Positions 1 through 12,147 of a stretch of 64,000 nucleotides of DNA are shown piece after piece. Position numbers and translations under genes: made by a program. Position 1 is the stretch's first letter. Each line of letters begins with the position of its first letter. Under the pieces are notes generated by a model. It was not told the DNA's origin. It worked only from the letters and a program-made list of their open reading frames with translations, and made no database searches. This DNA comes from Phoronis australis. Its lineage: Eukaryota > Phoronida > Phoronidae. The stretch covers positions 778,321 to 842,320 of the forward strand of contig NMRA01000049.1 of the NCBI GenBank assembly GCA_002633005.1. The letters are read 5' to 3'.

Positions 1-235
1 CAAAAGAACGTTAAAAATTCCATCGTAAATCCATCAGAGCCTGGACTTTTCTCGTTTTTTGTGTTTTAAAGCCTCAAATAATTGATCAATATCAATTTCC
101 TTTTCTAGTTGGATTGTCTCCAACTCCAAAAGTACCGGAAACTGACAATGTCTGATTACACTATTCAACAGAACAGAAATAATGCATAGATTCATCAAGT
201 TGGCTGTTTATGCTGCATTTCCAACTAAAACTTAC

Positions 236-1621
236 CTAAGTCTCGATTTTACAGTGCCCACTGACACCCCCAGGCAATTCGCTATGGCGTCATCTTTGCT
301 TTAGTTAAAGACATGGGTTGTTCTTTGGATATGTTTTTCTTTGGACCTCCTATTTTCCCATTACACATCCAAGGTGCTGTGTATCCATATAGAGCTACAA
401 TTGACCAGAGTACAGATATTTAATTTTCCATAGATCAAAACTATAAGATGCGTTACACTTTAAAACAAGTTTATTTCTCAAAATTTCTCCAAGATATATA
501 TTTTTTCTCAGAAAACAATTGCAAATGTACAGAATAGCCTGTGCTTAAATATTGAAGAATAGGTTATTGTACGAATACATTATTTTTGGATGTAGGCACA
601 TGGGTCTTATTTGCACAGAAGGTTTTAAGTACCTAACTGCTATGTTGCACAAGGTACCTGTGTTATTACTTTCCAGTAATGTTTTTGCCTCATGACGTAG
701 TTGTGACAGGAGACCAGTAATACGCTCCGACTCGCTCTCTGTGCATAGACTGCCACTGGCTCTCAGCACATTAGTCATCAATTGTTCACACCTGAAATAA
801 CATGTAATGTAGACTCAGTCAACAGATAGACAGCGACAGTTTAATTTGAATTTCGTTCATGCTCCTTTCCCAAATTAGGCTGCCTGTCGACCTAGTACAA
901 CTGTGAGCTATGATGTGAAGCACATGTCGTTAATCGATACATATGCATGATTCTAAAGTGATCATAGCATCTTCGCCAAGTCAAAATAGAGTTCCCCGTT
1001 ACGCGTTGACAACAACAAGAGTAGTATTTATACAGCAAATTTATCGTAGAGTTCGTTTAGTTAAGTCGACAGTGTACCCACAGTCGGCCCCTAAATAAAA
1101 ATTGATCGATCTTAACCATTTCAGTCTCGGGCACAAACAGTAAATCAAATGAAGGGTATAGCTGTGCTTACGTTAGCATTCAGCAAAATGCAGACGCCGG
1201 ATACATGTGTACGCCGACTCTGGTAAGATGACTTACAGTCAGGGAGACAAATTTACGGAATTTTCGTAATCAATGGAACATTGAGTCTGAGACAACTTTT
1301 TTAAGTACAGTCACTGAATTTGTTGGTATGTTAATTTTCCACCAGCATCAGTGGCGGATTTAGAGGGGCGCATTTGGCAGTTCGGAGGTGAGAATGCCTG
1401 ACTGGCAAAATCCTGGCTTATGCTTTGCCCTGACCCCCCTCTTACTAAAAATCCTGGATCCGCCCCTGAGCATACCTCACTCTGGTGAAAGAAACTAACC
1501 TTAGTGTCACTGAATTGAGGACACCTGTTTCCACGGGAGGCGTAGAAATTCGTCGACACATGTCATTTACAATTCGCTGCACATTCAACAGCAAGTCATC
1601 TCCATGTCCATTCGTAGCCAT
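236..1621 (-). CDS. 5' part of an HTH/integrase-type (transposon-derived) protein gene, three exons, running off the left edge
   Basis: Three exons join in phase on the minus strand. Exon 1 is 1621-1500 (ATG, MATNGHGDDLLLNVQRI..., donor AG/GTTAGT). Exon 2 is 791-658 (acceptor TTATTTCAG, helical segment ending in ...AKTLLESNNT, donor AG/GTACCT). Exon 3 is 376-236 (acceptor ACACAG, donor AG/GTAAGT). Exon 3 reads GGPKKNISKEQ, then, one frame over, DDAIANCLGVSVGTVKSRL. This is the glycine-proline-rich linker plus helix-turn-helix found just before the integrase catalytic core in a family of transposon-derived animal proteins. The catalytic core would lie left of base 236 and is not visible. A one-base loss near 275-285 shifts the frame within exon 3, so this copy may be a pseudogene or contain a sequence error. 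Splice phases agree at every junction, which supports a real transcript structure. The family assignment rests on recalled resemblance and is moderate. Confidence 0.5.
1350..1470. repeat. Short MITE-like repeat with inverted ends, in intron 1 of the integrase-type gene
   Basis: The ends are inverted relatives: AGTGGCGGATTTAGAGGGG on the left, and CAGGGGCGGATCCAGG when the right end is read on the minus strand. Translation of this element gives the ADPGFLVRGG string that often contaminates predicted proteins in marine invertebrates. A related end lies at 44028-44083. It explains the apparent minus-strand open frame here, which is not a gene. Confidence 0.55.
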
Positions 1622-1690
1622 ATTGGTTTTTCGAGTACATGTATGTTAGGTTACCATTGATTGGTTTAAATTTGGAACGTTCTTGAGGAA

Positions 1691-1862
1691 TTTTACGAGC
1701 GTAATTTACGGCGACATTTCCTTATTTAATTTACGCTCGTTATTACGAGCGTAATTTTACGCCGAAAATTTTCACCATTTAATTTACGAGCGTAATTTTA
1801 CGGCGACACTCCTGCAATTCAAATTACGAGCGTAATTATGAGCGTAATTTTACGGCGACACT
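1691..1862. repeat. Degenerate tandem array built on the palindrome TTACGAGCGTAA
   Basis: At least four copies of AATTTACGAGCGTAA occur in about 170 bp, mostly followed by TTTTACGGCGACA. Spacing is irregular and one unit is inverted (TTTACGCTCGTTATTACGAGCGTAA). Each core is a 12-bp perfect palindrome, so the array can form repeated hairpins or present repeated dyad sites. No function is shown. Confidence 0.75.
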
Positions 1863-1884
1863 TTCCCCTCAACGGCCCACCATA

Positions 1885-2656
1885 GTGTCGAAGGTTACAC
1901 GTTTCCACTTTGATGAGCTCATGTCGTGCTGCGTACCTTAATTTTCTCCAATAAATCTTATCTAGTTTTTATAGCATCGAGATAAATATCTTGGAATGAG
2001 CTTTGGAGTTTGTTTATGTTTTCTTCATGCTGTTTCTAAATATAACGTAAAAAGTATGCATTATCAAATTAAATATCCATTACTTCAAATAAAAAATGCA
2101 AACGAGGCAAAAAGAAGCAGGAGAGGACATGCAGTCGGCGTTTATTGAAAAGCAATGAATTGATTGGAAAAGCTCCAGAAAACAAGGACCTCACGTGGTC
2201 CTACAGTTACGAAACCCAGGATTTTGAAAATAAATAATGTGTAATTTGTTTATACCGATTTTGTCATTTCTGCAACAGAAAAATATTCATGTTATGCTCT
2301 TTGTTTCTACTTAACAAGGGCTTTATGCTTTCAAGAATGTGAAACTTTCATGTTCTTACATGAAACATTCCGTTGGCCTTTTCTGCTCTAGGACATTCAG
2401 CGTCGTCAGTTCCACGTACCTTCCTAAATTTATTTTTTACGCCCCTGTGTATGGAATGAGATTTTTGCACATACATATAAGTATGTGGTACCTCACTGTA
2501 TAATGAATTCGACCAGTTCGAAAATAAGTTTAATCGATCAGATGTCGTACACGAAATTGCTAAGATGTGCTCTGTCTGATCTCTGTGTACCACAAATCGA
2601 AGTATTGTGCGTAAAAAAATCATTTCACAGCGACAATGTGATTTTGGAACATTTAG
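1885..2656 (+). repeat. Dispersed 0.77-kb repeat, copy 1
   Basis: This block matches 42562-43346 along almost its whole length, starting with GTGTCGAAGGTTACACG and ending near TTCACAGCGAC. It has scattered substitutions and small indels, including one absence near 2510. Both copies read in the same orientation. Short open frames in both copies do not agree with each other, so coding is unlikely. The element class is unknown. Confidence 0.75.
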
Positions 2657-5280
2657 ATATTTCTCAAATGTACAACAGAATTATTTTTTGCCAAGTGGAT
2701 GAAAAGAACTTCGCTTAAATAAAAATAAGGTGTTATTCGAAATAGTATCAAAACTTATTTTTAATATTAAATTTCTGTGTAAGTCGATAAACCTGTATAC
2801 AAGTAACATAACTTAGTATAATGTATAAAAGGATTTATTGACATTTGTTATCATATGTCATTGTAGTCTTAACATCAGTTTGTTATGCATATATGTATAA
2901 TAATTGTGTATAAACTTCTTTGTATTTATTCAACCCAGATACAATGCCTCTTGGCGCTTTCTGGGAATGTATATTGTACCGAATACTTCATAATAAATGT
3001 TAAAAAGCGTGAATTGAGCTGCACTTCAATCCCGCATATGTTATTTTCTAAAAAGACATCTGCCAGGGTCAAAATTAGTTCAGCTGCGAAAATGCCTGTT
3101 ATCCGCTGGAACACAAATACGGGAATGTGTAGCAAAATTATGCATAGAAACAAGTGTTTGAGACTCCGCCACCGAATCTTACTGAACGTTCTGCACAAGA
3201 TCAGATTTGATTGGTGCTCGGTAAGTACTTGTTTTATATTTCCGATTGGACAAGGTAGCGGGTGGTTGACAATTTTGTTTAAGTCAGATAAATGGAAAAG
3301 TTTATCGAAAAACCGTCGATTTTTTAAAAAAATCGGCGTATTACTGCGTCATGTAAAAATAAACCAGGAAAGAAAACGAAGTGTCACATTCAATCCCGCA
3401 GAAATTCTACACATACACACGCCCCCACAGTCCTCTGAATTACAAATCTCAAGCAATGACAGATTGATTTGAAAGACGTTATGATCACTGACAGAAAAAT
3501 TTGCTGGACTTTTTATTGACTCAGTAATAGGAGATATTTATCAAAATGGAGTGCACATCTGATTCAGGAATTTAATGTCGCGAGGTGGTGACTGTTGTTA
3601 AAACAACTACGGGAGCACCCAAGATGGGACCACCCGCAACTGAAAACGTCCTATATAACATTTTATTTTTTGTGGCCGGACAAATGTCCTACGTTGCCCC
3701 CTCTAATTCCGCCTATCAGGTGAAATAATTACGACCCGCAATAGTGGCACTTTTTCATTTCTGTCAAGAGATAAAAATGTTGAACTGATCGGGAATTGAC
3801 TTTTCACTTTCAAACTTCGACATGTCTCTCTTGCTGGAACACGGTTTCGTTTTGAATATAAAGGCGTCGAGAGATATCGCCATGCATTTCAAACAAAGAA
3901 CGAAATCATTCCTTTCATTATTTTCTTGCATGGCGGAACGTGACCCAAAACATTAAGGAAACTATGGGTGGGCCGGGCTTACTAGTCGTCAATTCATTCA
4001 AAAGTTCATTGATAATTTGTAACAATTATATCAACGACATTTACGGAATGCATTTTAAGCAATGAAACTGTGAGCCATGTTGTGCCTACAAGACGTCAGA
4101 GGTGTCACTAGAACTCGCCTAATCATTCGTTCGTGCGCTTTTTGGTAGAAGCGTCATGTGCGCCAGTTTATTGTTTACGGTATCACATACTACACGTATC
4201 AGTATCACTAATTTTTACTTTCTGAAGAATTGAATTTCTTTCTATGACTTCAATGTCAAGTTTTACACTATATCAATGTAACTCCTTAACGATCTAGGTG
4301 TGTTACTCCCTTTTATTTTACTGTTTAAAGTAGTAATCATCCCTGGTTTCTGCGTTGTATGCGAATGCACCGATTCAACGATCCGCATTGCCCTTGTTTA
4401 TAAATGCAGGTCCATTGGAATGCAAAAATTATTGGGGGACACAAACCAATTCGACGTCGGCAAACTCCCCCCCTCTTCCTATCGCCATCACTTCCGCTTC
4501 CCAACCCCAAGCACTCCCCATTATCCGGATGCCGCCATATTTGTACGGAACCCTCCGCGGCCGTTATAGGCGGGGAGGCAATCCCGGGGGTGCAGTCATC
4601 AGGATTTGAGTAACCTGTGAACCAACAAAGTTTCACGGAAAATAAGAATGGGCCTAGGGCTACCGCACTGACGGGTAGTTGAGAGCCTCCGCAAGTAATT
4701 GTAGCTGATATCTAAAGGTGTGGAAATATGAAATTCGATGAACTGAAGCTCAGCTATGATTTGCTTGAGAAAGGCAGCTTAGCTCGAACCTGTCCGTCTG
4801 CGCTATTTCATTCTGATCCAGTTTCGAGAAAAGTTTTATTATGGTCATTCTCTGAATGAATTTTTTGAAGTAAAGATGAAGTCCCGAGGCGACTAGTATA
4901 GTGCCTTTGGGGTGTTTCAAAATCCCTTGTTGAAACGCGATCTCTAGTCCAATTTCTGGTGGCTGGTGAAAATGATACAGAATGTGTCCAAAAATGTTCA
5001 CTTTAACGCTTGGAGTTCAAATTCAGTTGCCGTGGATCACCGATTCTGCGCGGGCCTACTACAAGGTAACACCTTATTTTTAAGGTTGGTACGTCAGTCA
5101 TGACGCGCTCCGTCTGTGCAGTTTAGAAGAAAAAAACATTGCACAATACTACTGGAAACTAAAAACATCAAGGAAGTGCAAAACAACCTTTCCACGTAAT
5201 AAGCAAGGTTATTTATTTAAGGATTTAAACTTCTTCTTCAATCGACGGTTTGTGAAGTTAAACCACCAATCTAGCTTCTA
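2657..5280. other. No recognised gene
   Basis: A 195-codon plus-strand frame at 2885-3472 and an antisense frame at 2926-3198 are open, but neither resembles a family I know and no coherent splice sites frame them. A short GC-rich patch at 4470-4610 (CCCCCCCTC...GCGGCCG...CCCGGGGG) stands out from the AT-rich surroundings without a clear role. Confidence 0.4.
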
Positions 5281-5340
5281 AGTCAATAAACAATTTGTTG
5301 CCATTTGAATTGTGAGAACATTTTGGTACACTATTTAGAG

Positions 5341-5920
5341 TTGTTCGACATTCGTCATTATCCTTGAGACTTATTTCAGATAGACAAAAATCGTTTAGTG
5401 CACTTTACTATTTGGGGATCTGATGATAGATCGAAATTTCCCAATGTCAGCTTGCCATTAAGTTCAGTGAAGCATTGCCATTTCTTACGAGATTAGCTCC
5501 TAATTGTCAAAAAATTGTCTATCAATCAGTCGATTTTCATAGAAACATAAACATGTAAATCAGAAGCCGACATTCGATAACTCAATAACATTTTGATCTC
5601 TGTTTGTGAGTTCAAACAACAAATTTAAATAAAAAAGCAATGCACTTACATGTACAATCACTTGAATTCTGAGTATAATTTTGGAACAGTCCGAATTTCA
5701 CCAGTGTCTGAGAGTTATTTGAGATATAAGGAATAATCATCTTGCTGTACTTTAATATTTGGAGATCGGATTATAGAGTTTCCAACTTCAGGCTGCAACT
5801 AAATTCACTGAAACATCACCAATTCTTACAATATTAGCTTTTAATTGCCAAAAATAATCTACGAATCTGTATATTTTCCTACGTACTTAAACGTGTGGAT
5901 CAGAAACCAACGATTTTTTA
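5341..5920. repeat. Diverged direct duplication, period about 355 bp
   Basis: The block 5341-5570 is repeated at about 5695-5920. Shared strings in the same order include TATTTGGGGATCTGAT / TATTTGGAGATCGGAT, the pair around AGTTCAGTGAAGCAT / AATTCACTGAAACAT, and TTAGCTCCTAATTGTCAAAAA / TTAGCTTTTAATTGCCAAAAA. Divergence is high, so the duplication is old. Confidence 0.55.
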
Positions 5921-8816
5921 TCAAAACGGAATGTTATAAGCATGCTTGCATATTTTTGACGGGGGTAATAGTGGGAACATGGGAAATGAGGCATTCGTAT
6001 TAAGATGTATGTTTGCTCGTTTCAGAGGTACTTATAACGGTTCAAGAGTTAAACTTTAACTCCAAAAATGTTTATGATTGCGAGTACTTTGAGTACCCCC
6101 GTTCGACATGTACACGGTCATCAGAAATCGTAGCCCCGACAGTCTATTCGACATTTGCTAATTCCGTACAGATAACCCCTAGTACCTAACTGTCTTCATA
6201 AGAAATAATATTCTTTTGATACTATGGGAAAAAAATTCCATTATTTTATAAATAACCATCGGAAATAGTCATTTTTTGTGTAATTCACATATTGTGGTCT
6301 TCACGTTCTTCAAAATTCCACCTTTTCAATCAAGGTCAATCGTATTGTATTTTTCACACTTTTGGATGTTTGAGTGGAATGTCTTGATGCTGCTATGCTA
6401 TGCTGTGCACGAATGGTTTGTGCTTTTAATGAATTTGGTACCTCAACTTCCCCTCGCAAATACTTGGCAGTGTAGGATTTACATGTATAGAGCGACAAAG
6501 GGACAATACCCCCAAACTGCCTCACTTGGAGAGGGTCCCGTCTGAAATGGGACACTTTAAAATGAAAGGCTAAACATCACTAAGCTTGGAAAAGAGTGAC
6601 AGTTCATTCCATCGTCGTGTGACCCTGCAAGTAAGGACCTTCATCAACATGAAAGCCAGTTGTACAATTTACAAATAACAGGAAAATAGAGGTTATCGAT
6701 TCCAACATTGGGCCTTCTCTCCGTGAGCGGTCCCTGAAGATTTTGTCAACAAAATCACGAAAAGGGTGGCCACTTGAATGACATCAATGGTCCTCTTCAA
6801 GGGATGGGCCACTGAATATGAAAAGAAATATATTTTAAAGATCAGAAAATGCACAGCAGTTGGTGTTATACATGTATGTGGGGTCATCAATTTTTCTCAA
6901 GTGATAAACAATTTCGAGAAAAACAACCAAAAAGTAGAGCGACAGATGTCTCGGTTATGCCTTGCCAGAGAGGAGCCTGTGGAAAAATATAGTTTTGCAT
7001 TCGCAAAATTGTCTTATTGAATTTGAAATTTTCTCGATTTTTCAAATTACTAATGTGAATTACTAAGTGCACGTTTTCAAGTGAGTTTAGACGACGTATG
7101 CTGCACAAACGGAGACCCTAACAACAACGTCTTGGTTAGGGCCCTCAAAGGCTAAACCATGCACTCATACTGAGTTGTGAAACGCTCTCTTGAATTTTCT
7201 CCATTATCCGTGTTCGTAATCTCTGTTTTCTCGAATGTCCGCGGACCCACGCCTATGTCTATTGGCACGGTTCAACTGTGACGTCTGCAATTTTTTGGGG
7301 GCACGTGCCCCCCAGCTGCCCGCTTTCTACTACCCTGAAATGCCACTGCAACCTGAATTTTCACTGATGATTGTATTTCAATAAAACAGCACAAAAGGGC
7401 CAATTAATATATAAAGATGTATAATTTTGGATGAATGCCTGACTAAATTCATGACAGCAACTAAGAGGGATCCATTTTCTAAAATATTTCCCTATCTTAA
7501 ACAAATCTTTTGAGTCATTGAAACTATTCTCCTGGTGGTTAATTAATCATTTATACAACGGTCTTGTTCAGTTCCTTTTCATGACTACTGCACCCTAAAC
7601 AATTGACATTACATTTGAATAGTCGACTAATTAGATAATTAGCCAGTTGTATAGTACATAAATGGTTTCATTATAAACAGTATTTTTCGTTACATTTTGG
7701 TAATCATCAGGAGCTGATGACGAGCTTTCAAATGATACGAGATTTATGCAATTCGGTTGAAAAACGACGGAGTGGCGAAAAGATTTCGTGATAGTAAAGA
7801 AGGTTACATTTTCCCATTGGCCTAGTATTTGAATATATATTTGTTAATATTTATCCTAGGTACATTATTTTGGTATTATGTTAGAGCTCAGGTGGTGACA
7901 GACCAGGTGGACATATTTCAAGAAAAATGTAATTTACGAAATTGTTGTAGTACGTCTAGATAATTTTACTAAACCCTTACCAGCTAGGAAGCGATAGTAC
8001 CCACTGCCGGCTTCCGGAATCGCGTAATCGCAAGCACATGTTTCTACGTTTGACATTGTTGGAGGTCATTACGCAGCAAAATATTCCAAAATTACAGATG
8101 GACTTTGTTCGGAAGAAGTTTTTGAACAGTTCTAAACCTAGTTCTTTTGTTTTAAACAAACATTTCAATGTAAGCCCCATATTCTATAACAAGAACCAAC
8201 CCAAGAATGAACGAATGCACATGAGTCCCACGCATGCGCAGTGTAACCTCAGCCACCCGAGATCAAAGTTGGCATTCCATGTCTTAAGTTCTATGCTTCC
8301 ATGAAGCTTAGTTACATGGTATCTAGAACGCGATCGACCAAGTTGCTAACTGGTCAATCGGCGCGTTTGAAAATTAGTGGGTAAGTCACCAAATGTCGCG
8401 CTTGGCATTGTGAGAATAACTGAATAGTACAAAAAGCGTAAAACATACTCCAGACCGCCTTTGGGCCTGGCTGCTTCCTCTTGAACAGTTACGAAAACTA
8501 CCATTTGATATTCCGTTTCCGTGTTTCGTTTTTTAATACATTTATTGACGAAACAGTAAATATGGAGAGACTAGTCTGAGATTGGGAGCCTAAGATTCAG
8601 CCTTTACAAAACAGTAAAACAGTATTCAGTATAAAAGGATCAATAAATAGAATTTAGCAGGGAAGAGGGGACGGGGGAAGGACATACATGCACCTTTCAT
8701 ACACAAATTCACGCCGTACTTATATGATAAACGAGTTTAAAATTAATAGGCTTACATGTACATACAATGAAAACATAAACACAGGTATATCCTCAAACAC
8801 ATATAAAAATAAATTG
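5921..8816. other. No recognised gene
   Basis: AT-rich sequence with short open frames on both strands that overlap each other and lack family resemblance or convincing splice sites. Confidence 0.4.
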
Positions 8817-8884
8817 GAAAACGGACAATCACGGCACAATCAAAAAGTTCATATTGTTTCAACGTTTCGTCTATTCGTTAGTCT
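8817..8884 (+). repeat. Diverged single end of the TIR element seen intact at 50871-51234
   Basis: The string around ACGGACAATCACGGCACAA, then AAAAAGTTCAT, then TTTCAACGTTTCGTCT and a TTAG matches the left terminus at 50871-50940 with scattered changes. Only one end is recognisable here, so this is a truncated or solo copy. Confidence 0.55.
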
Positions 8885-9527
8885 CGATTTGTTTCTTTTT
8901 CGTTTCACGTCTGGTCAGAATGAATTCTGGTTATAATTTTGTTTCATCATGTGTTGCCAAATTGGCCATGTTGTGCTGCGCGGTAACATGTTTTAGTCGA
9001 AGAAAAACGTTGATTCGAAGCCCTTACAAGGACATTTTCAAATCTGGAGATGGGAATAACGCTGTTAACAGACTTGGTCAAGATACGTTATGGTGTCGTT
9101 AGTTCCATCACAGCTACATCGTTAGCTGTGTTCTCACCCCATCATTGTTGGTAGAAATGTCACAATTAGAGATGAATTGGCGTAGTGTAAAACTCACTGG
9201 TTGAAAAGATAAGTTAAGTTGGTGACAGATTTTAAACGAGAATGCCGCCCGGTTTAATTAGTCTTTTTACCGTCTTAAATGAGCATGCCACCCAAAATCA
9301 ACCTAATTTGTATCAATTTAGATCGAGTAGTTCTACTCCATAGCGACACGTACGGTTACGTTACCTGACACCTGACGGCAGACAGGGGTGTTGAAATTAT
9401 CCAATGACGTCATCGGTTTCACTCGGGTTACTGGTGTCAGCTTATCGCATGAAGTCATCGTTTAACACCAATAAATCATCAAACTTCGATGTAAAACCCT
9501 TAAAAATACACCGAGTTATTATTAAAA
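8885..9527. other. No recognised gene
   Basis: Spacer between the solo repeat end and the foldback element. I see no coding signal, RNA gene or clear repeat in it. Confidence 0.4.
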
Positions 9528-10519
9528 CGTGTTGTTTTATTTCGGTCTTATGGATTTAAAGGTATTTGGACACACCGTAGCCTACAAAGTTCGGCAGGCC
9601 AATGAGGTCCATAGCAGGAGTTTGGAGTGTGTTCGGAGATAATTTCGAAATATTTTCTGTGAGATACAGACAGGAGAACCTATATCTGTGTTGTTCAGAC
9701 TTGTGATTTTTTTAGTTCTAAACACAAAACGCTTGTGATCCTGGCCAGTGGCTCGGAGCCCGATCAGGCCCGTTCCGGCCGGCTGCACTGACTGGTCATC
9801 CCGGCCAGTGGCTCGGAAAATGATCAAACATCACGAACATAAACCAGCCAAAGCTCAGTGGAAACTAAACTTCCAGTCAAGAAAAAACTATAATAGTGAG
9901 CCAAAGTAATGTGCACCTGATTATGTTGGTGAATTAGCCACGAAACTGCAAATCTGCTTACTCGTCGGGGGCCGCGAATTCGGGTTCCGCTTTGGCCACA
10001 GGGCAGAAGTTGTACAGTGACAATCATTATTTGAGTAATGTAAATGTAAATAAAGATTCCCCTAACACCTGGCCGTGGGATGGAAATCGAGTTGTTTCAC
10101 AACAGTTTCTGCCAGCAAACACTAAATTAGCATGAGCTCACACGGCCTCGGTGACCCGTCAATTAGTTTTATTGCATCTAAAGTCGGTAACGCAGTGATT
10201 TATTCATTGCTGGCTTCTCAAATCATTTCAGTGCTCTCACGAAAACTCCAAAGGCATTACAAAGTGCATCTAATGAGACAGGCTTTGTTTCAGTTTTATA
10301 TAAGTATTGCTTAGGGTAAGAATAATTCATTTTGAAACAGAGCGCTCAGTGTTAAACGCCAACATGGCAACTCGCAATCCCGACTTAAGACGAGCTAGAG
10401 CTCATCAGTCCCGACTTCGCAGGTGCATCGTTAAGTTCTACAAGCTATCAATTCGAACAGGAATACAGCGACGAAGAAATACTAGAGAGGCGCCGTGAAC
10501 AAGCACAGACAACGGAACG

Positions 10520-10722
10520 TATGGAGTTATTTGGTAAGCCGGCATTCGTTTCACGGCCTCATACTTGCTATTTACATTCTTCACTACCATGAGCCACTTC
10601 CTAAGCATTACGGACTCTCGAGGAAGTAAAAAAATATACCCGCTTTCCTCGAAGCTGCTTACTTCGGACAAGCGGGAACGATGCACCGCAACATTGCTGC
10701 ATTCACTCTGCATATGAACCAC
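10520..10722 (-). pseudogene. THAP-domain relic, left arm of the palindrome
   Basis: Read on the minus strand, this arm gives the middle of a THAP zinc-finger DNA-binding domain: an SGYIF segment, then MLRKWLMVVKN and NSKYEAVKR. This matches the copy on the plus strand at 10955-11190. The frame is shifted and the C-terminal Cys-x-x-His-Phe half is lost. THAP domains occur in P-element-type transposases and host regulators. This copy cannot encode a complete domain. Confidence 0.55.
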
Positions 10723-10954
10723 TGACGTCGCTAGCGTCGTTTCTCACCTTCCTCACAGGTTAACGCAACACCTCTTGGCGAGGTAAGGTCGACCGTATGA
10801 GAGGCGATGTGGATATAGACCGATTAAGACTGCAAAAAGACTAATTAAATCGGTAGGCATTATCCTTTAATCGGCCTATGTTCACATTGCCTCTGATAGG
10901 GTCGACCTCACCTTGCCGAGAGGTGTCGCGTTAATCTGCGAGGAAGGTGAGAAA

Positions 10955-11190
10955 CGACGCAGCGACGTCAGAGTGAATGCCACCATATTGCGGTCCATCG
11001 TTTCCGCTTGTCCGAAAAATGAAGCAGCGAAGAAAGCGGGTATATCGTTTTTTCGATTTCCAAGGGCCCGAAATGCTTAGGAGGTGGCTTGCAGTAGTGA
11101 AGAATGAAAGGTACGCTGTTAATAGCAAGTATGAGAACGTGAAACGTCTCCGTGTCTGTGGCTGGCATTTCGTCGACAGTGATTTCTCTG
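10955..11190 (+). pseudogene. THAP-domain relic, right arm of the palindrome
   Basis: One frame reads NEAAKKAGISFFRFPRA (10976 onward). After a frameshift near 11075 another reads LRRWLAVVKNE, NSKYENVKR and VCGWHFVDSDF. Together these are the core of a THAP domain: the FFRFP segment, the central Trp, and the C-x2-HF zinc ligands. The N-terminal zinc cysteines are degraded. The frameshift within the domain marks it as a relic of a transposase-type gene. Confidence 0.65.
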
Positions 11191-12147
11191 ACGAATTCCG
11201 GCTTACCAAAGAACTATTCATACGATCTGTCGACTGTGCATGTTCACGGCGCCTCTGTAGTATTTCTTGGTCAGTGTATTCCTGTTCGAACTGATAGTCT
11301 GTGAAACCTAAAGATCCGAACCGTGAAGTATTCGTCTGATGAGCTCTTGACTAAGTCGGGACTGGCGCTGGGCGAGTTGCCATGTAGACGGTTATTATTC
11401 TGCGTTCTGTTTCAAAATAAATGGTTCTCATCCAAACCAATGCTTACATAACACTGAAACAAAGTCTGTCTCATTAGATGCAATTTGTAATGCCTTTGCA
11501 GTATTCGTGAGTGCAAATTTTGAGAAGACGGCAATGAGTAAATCACTGTGTTACCGGCTTTTGATGCCGGCAATAAAGGTGACCGGGCACCCGAGGCCGT
11601 GTGAGCGCATGCTAATTCAGTGTTTGCTGACAGAAAGCTGTTGTGAAACAATTACTCAATTTCATATGCTATGGTCACAGGGGAATGTTTATTTAGAAAT
11701 ACAAATACAACATGTACATTATTCAAATCATTGTTCTGTACAACCTTTGCCCTGGCGATCTGTGGAAGGGTAACCCGCCGGACTTCGCGACCACCGTCAA
11801 GTAAGTAGATTTTCATTTTCGTGGCTAATTCACATAAATAATTACGTGCACATTATTTATTTAGCTCACTATTATAGGTTTTTTAGTGACTGGAGGTTTA
11901 TATTCCAACTCAAGCTGGTTTGTGTTCGTGCCAGTCCCGGCGGCCGCGACGGGCCTGTTCGGGCTCCGAGCTAACACAGGTCTACGTTCTCTTGTCTGTT
12001 TTTCACGGATGAATACTACGAATTTACATGTATCTTTGAACAGACCCCAAACTCCGTCTACGGACCTTGGTAAATTGGCCTGCCAAACTTTGTAGGCTAC
12101 GGTGTGTCCAAATACCAATAAATCCGTAACAGCGAAATAAGACAAAA

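Larger units (their letters stand above)
9528..12147. mobile_element. 2.6-kb foldback (palindromic) element with THAP-domain relics in both arms
   Basis: The left arm (9528 to about 10828) is the diverged reverse complement of the right arm (about 10867 to 12147). Landmarks pair symmetrically about position 10847: GGTCGACC at 10787-10794 and 10900-10907; the CACACGGCCTCGG / CCGAGGCCGTGTG pair near 10140 and 11595; and the ACACACCGTAGCCTACAAAGT end near 9570 paired with the ACTTTGTAGGCTACGGTGTGT near 12090. The arms are about 1.3 kb each, with a roughly 40-bp asymmetric centre. The arms are clearly diverged, so the inversion is old. It resembles a foldback transposon or an inverted tandem insertion of a THAP-containing transposon. 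Confidence 0.8.

Noticed and set aside
2885-3472. 195-codon plus-strand open frame
   Set aside because: No family resemblance, an antisense frame is open as well, and the left part abuts a repeat. Probably chance.
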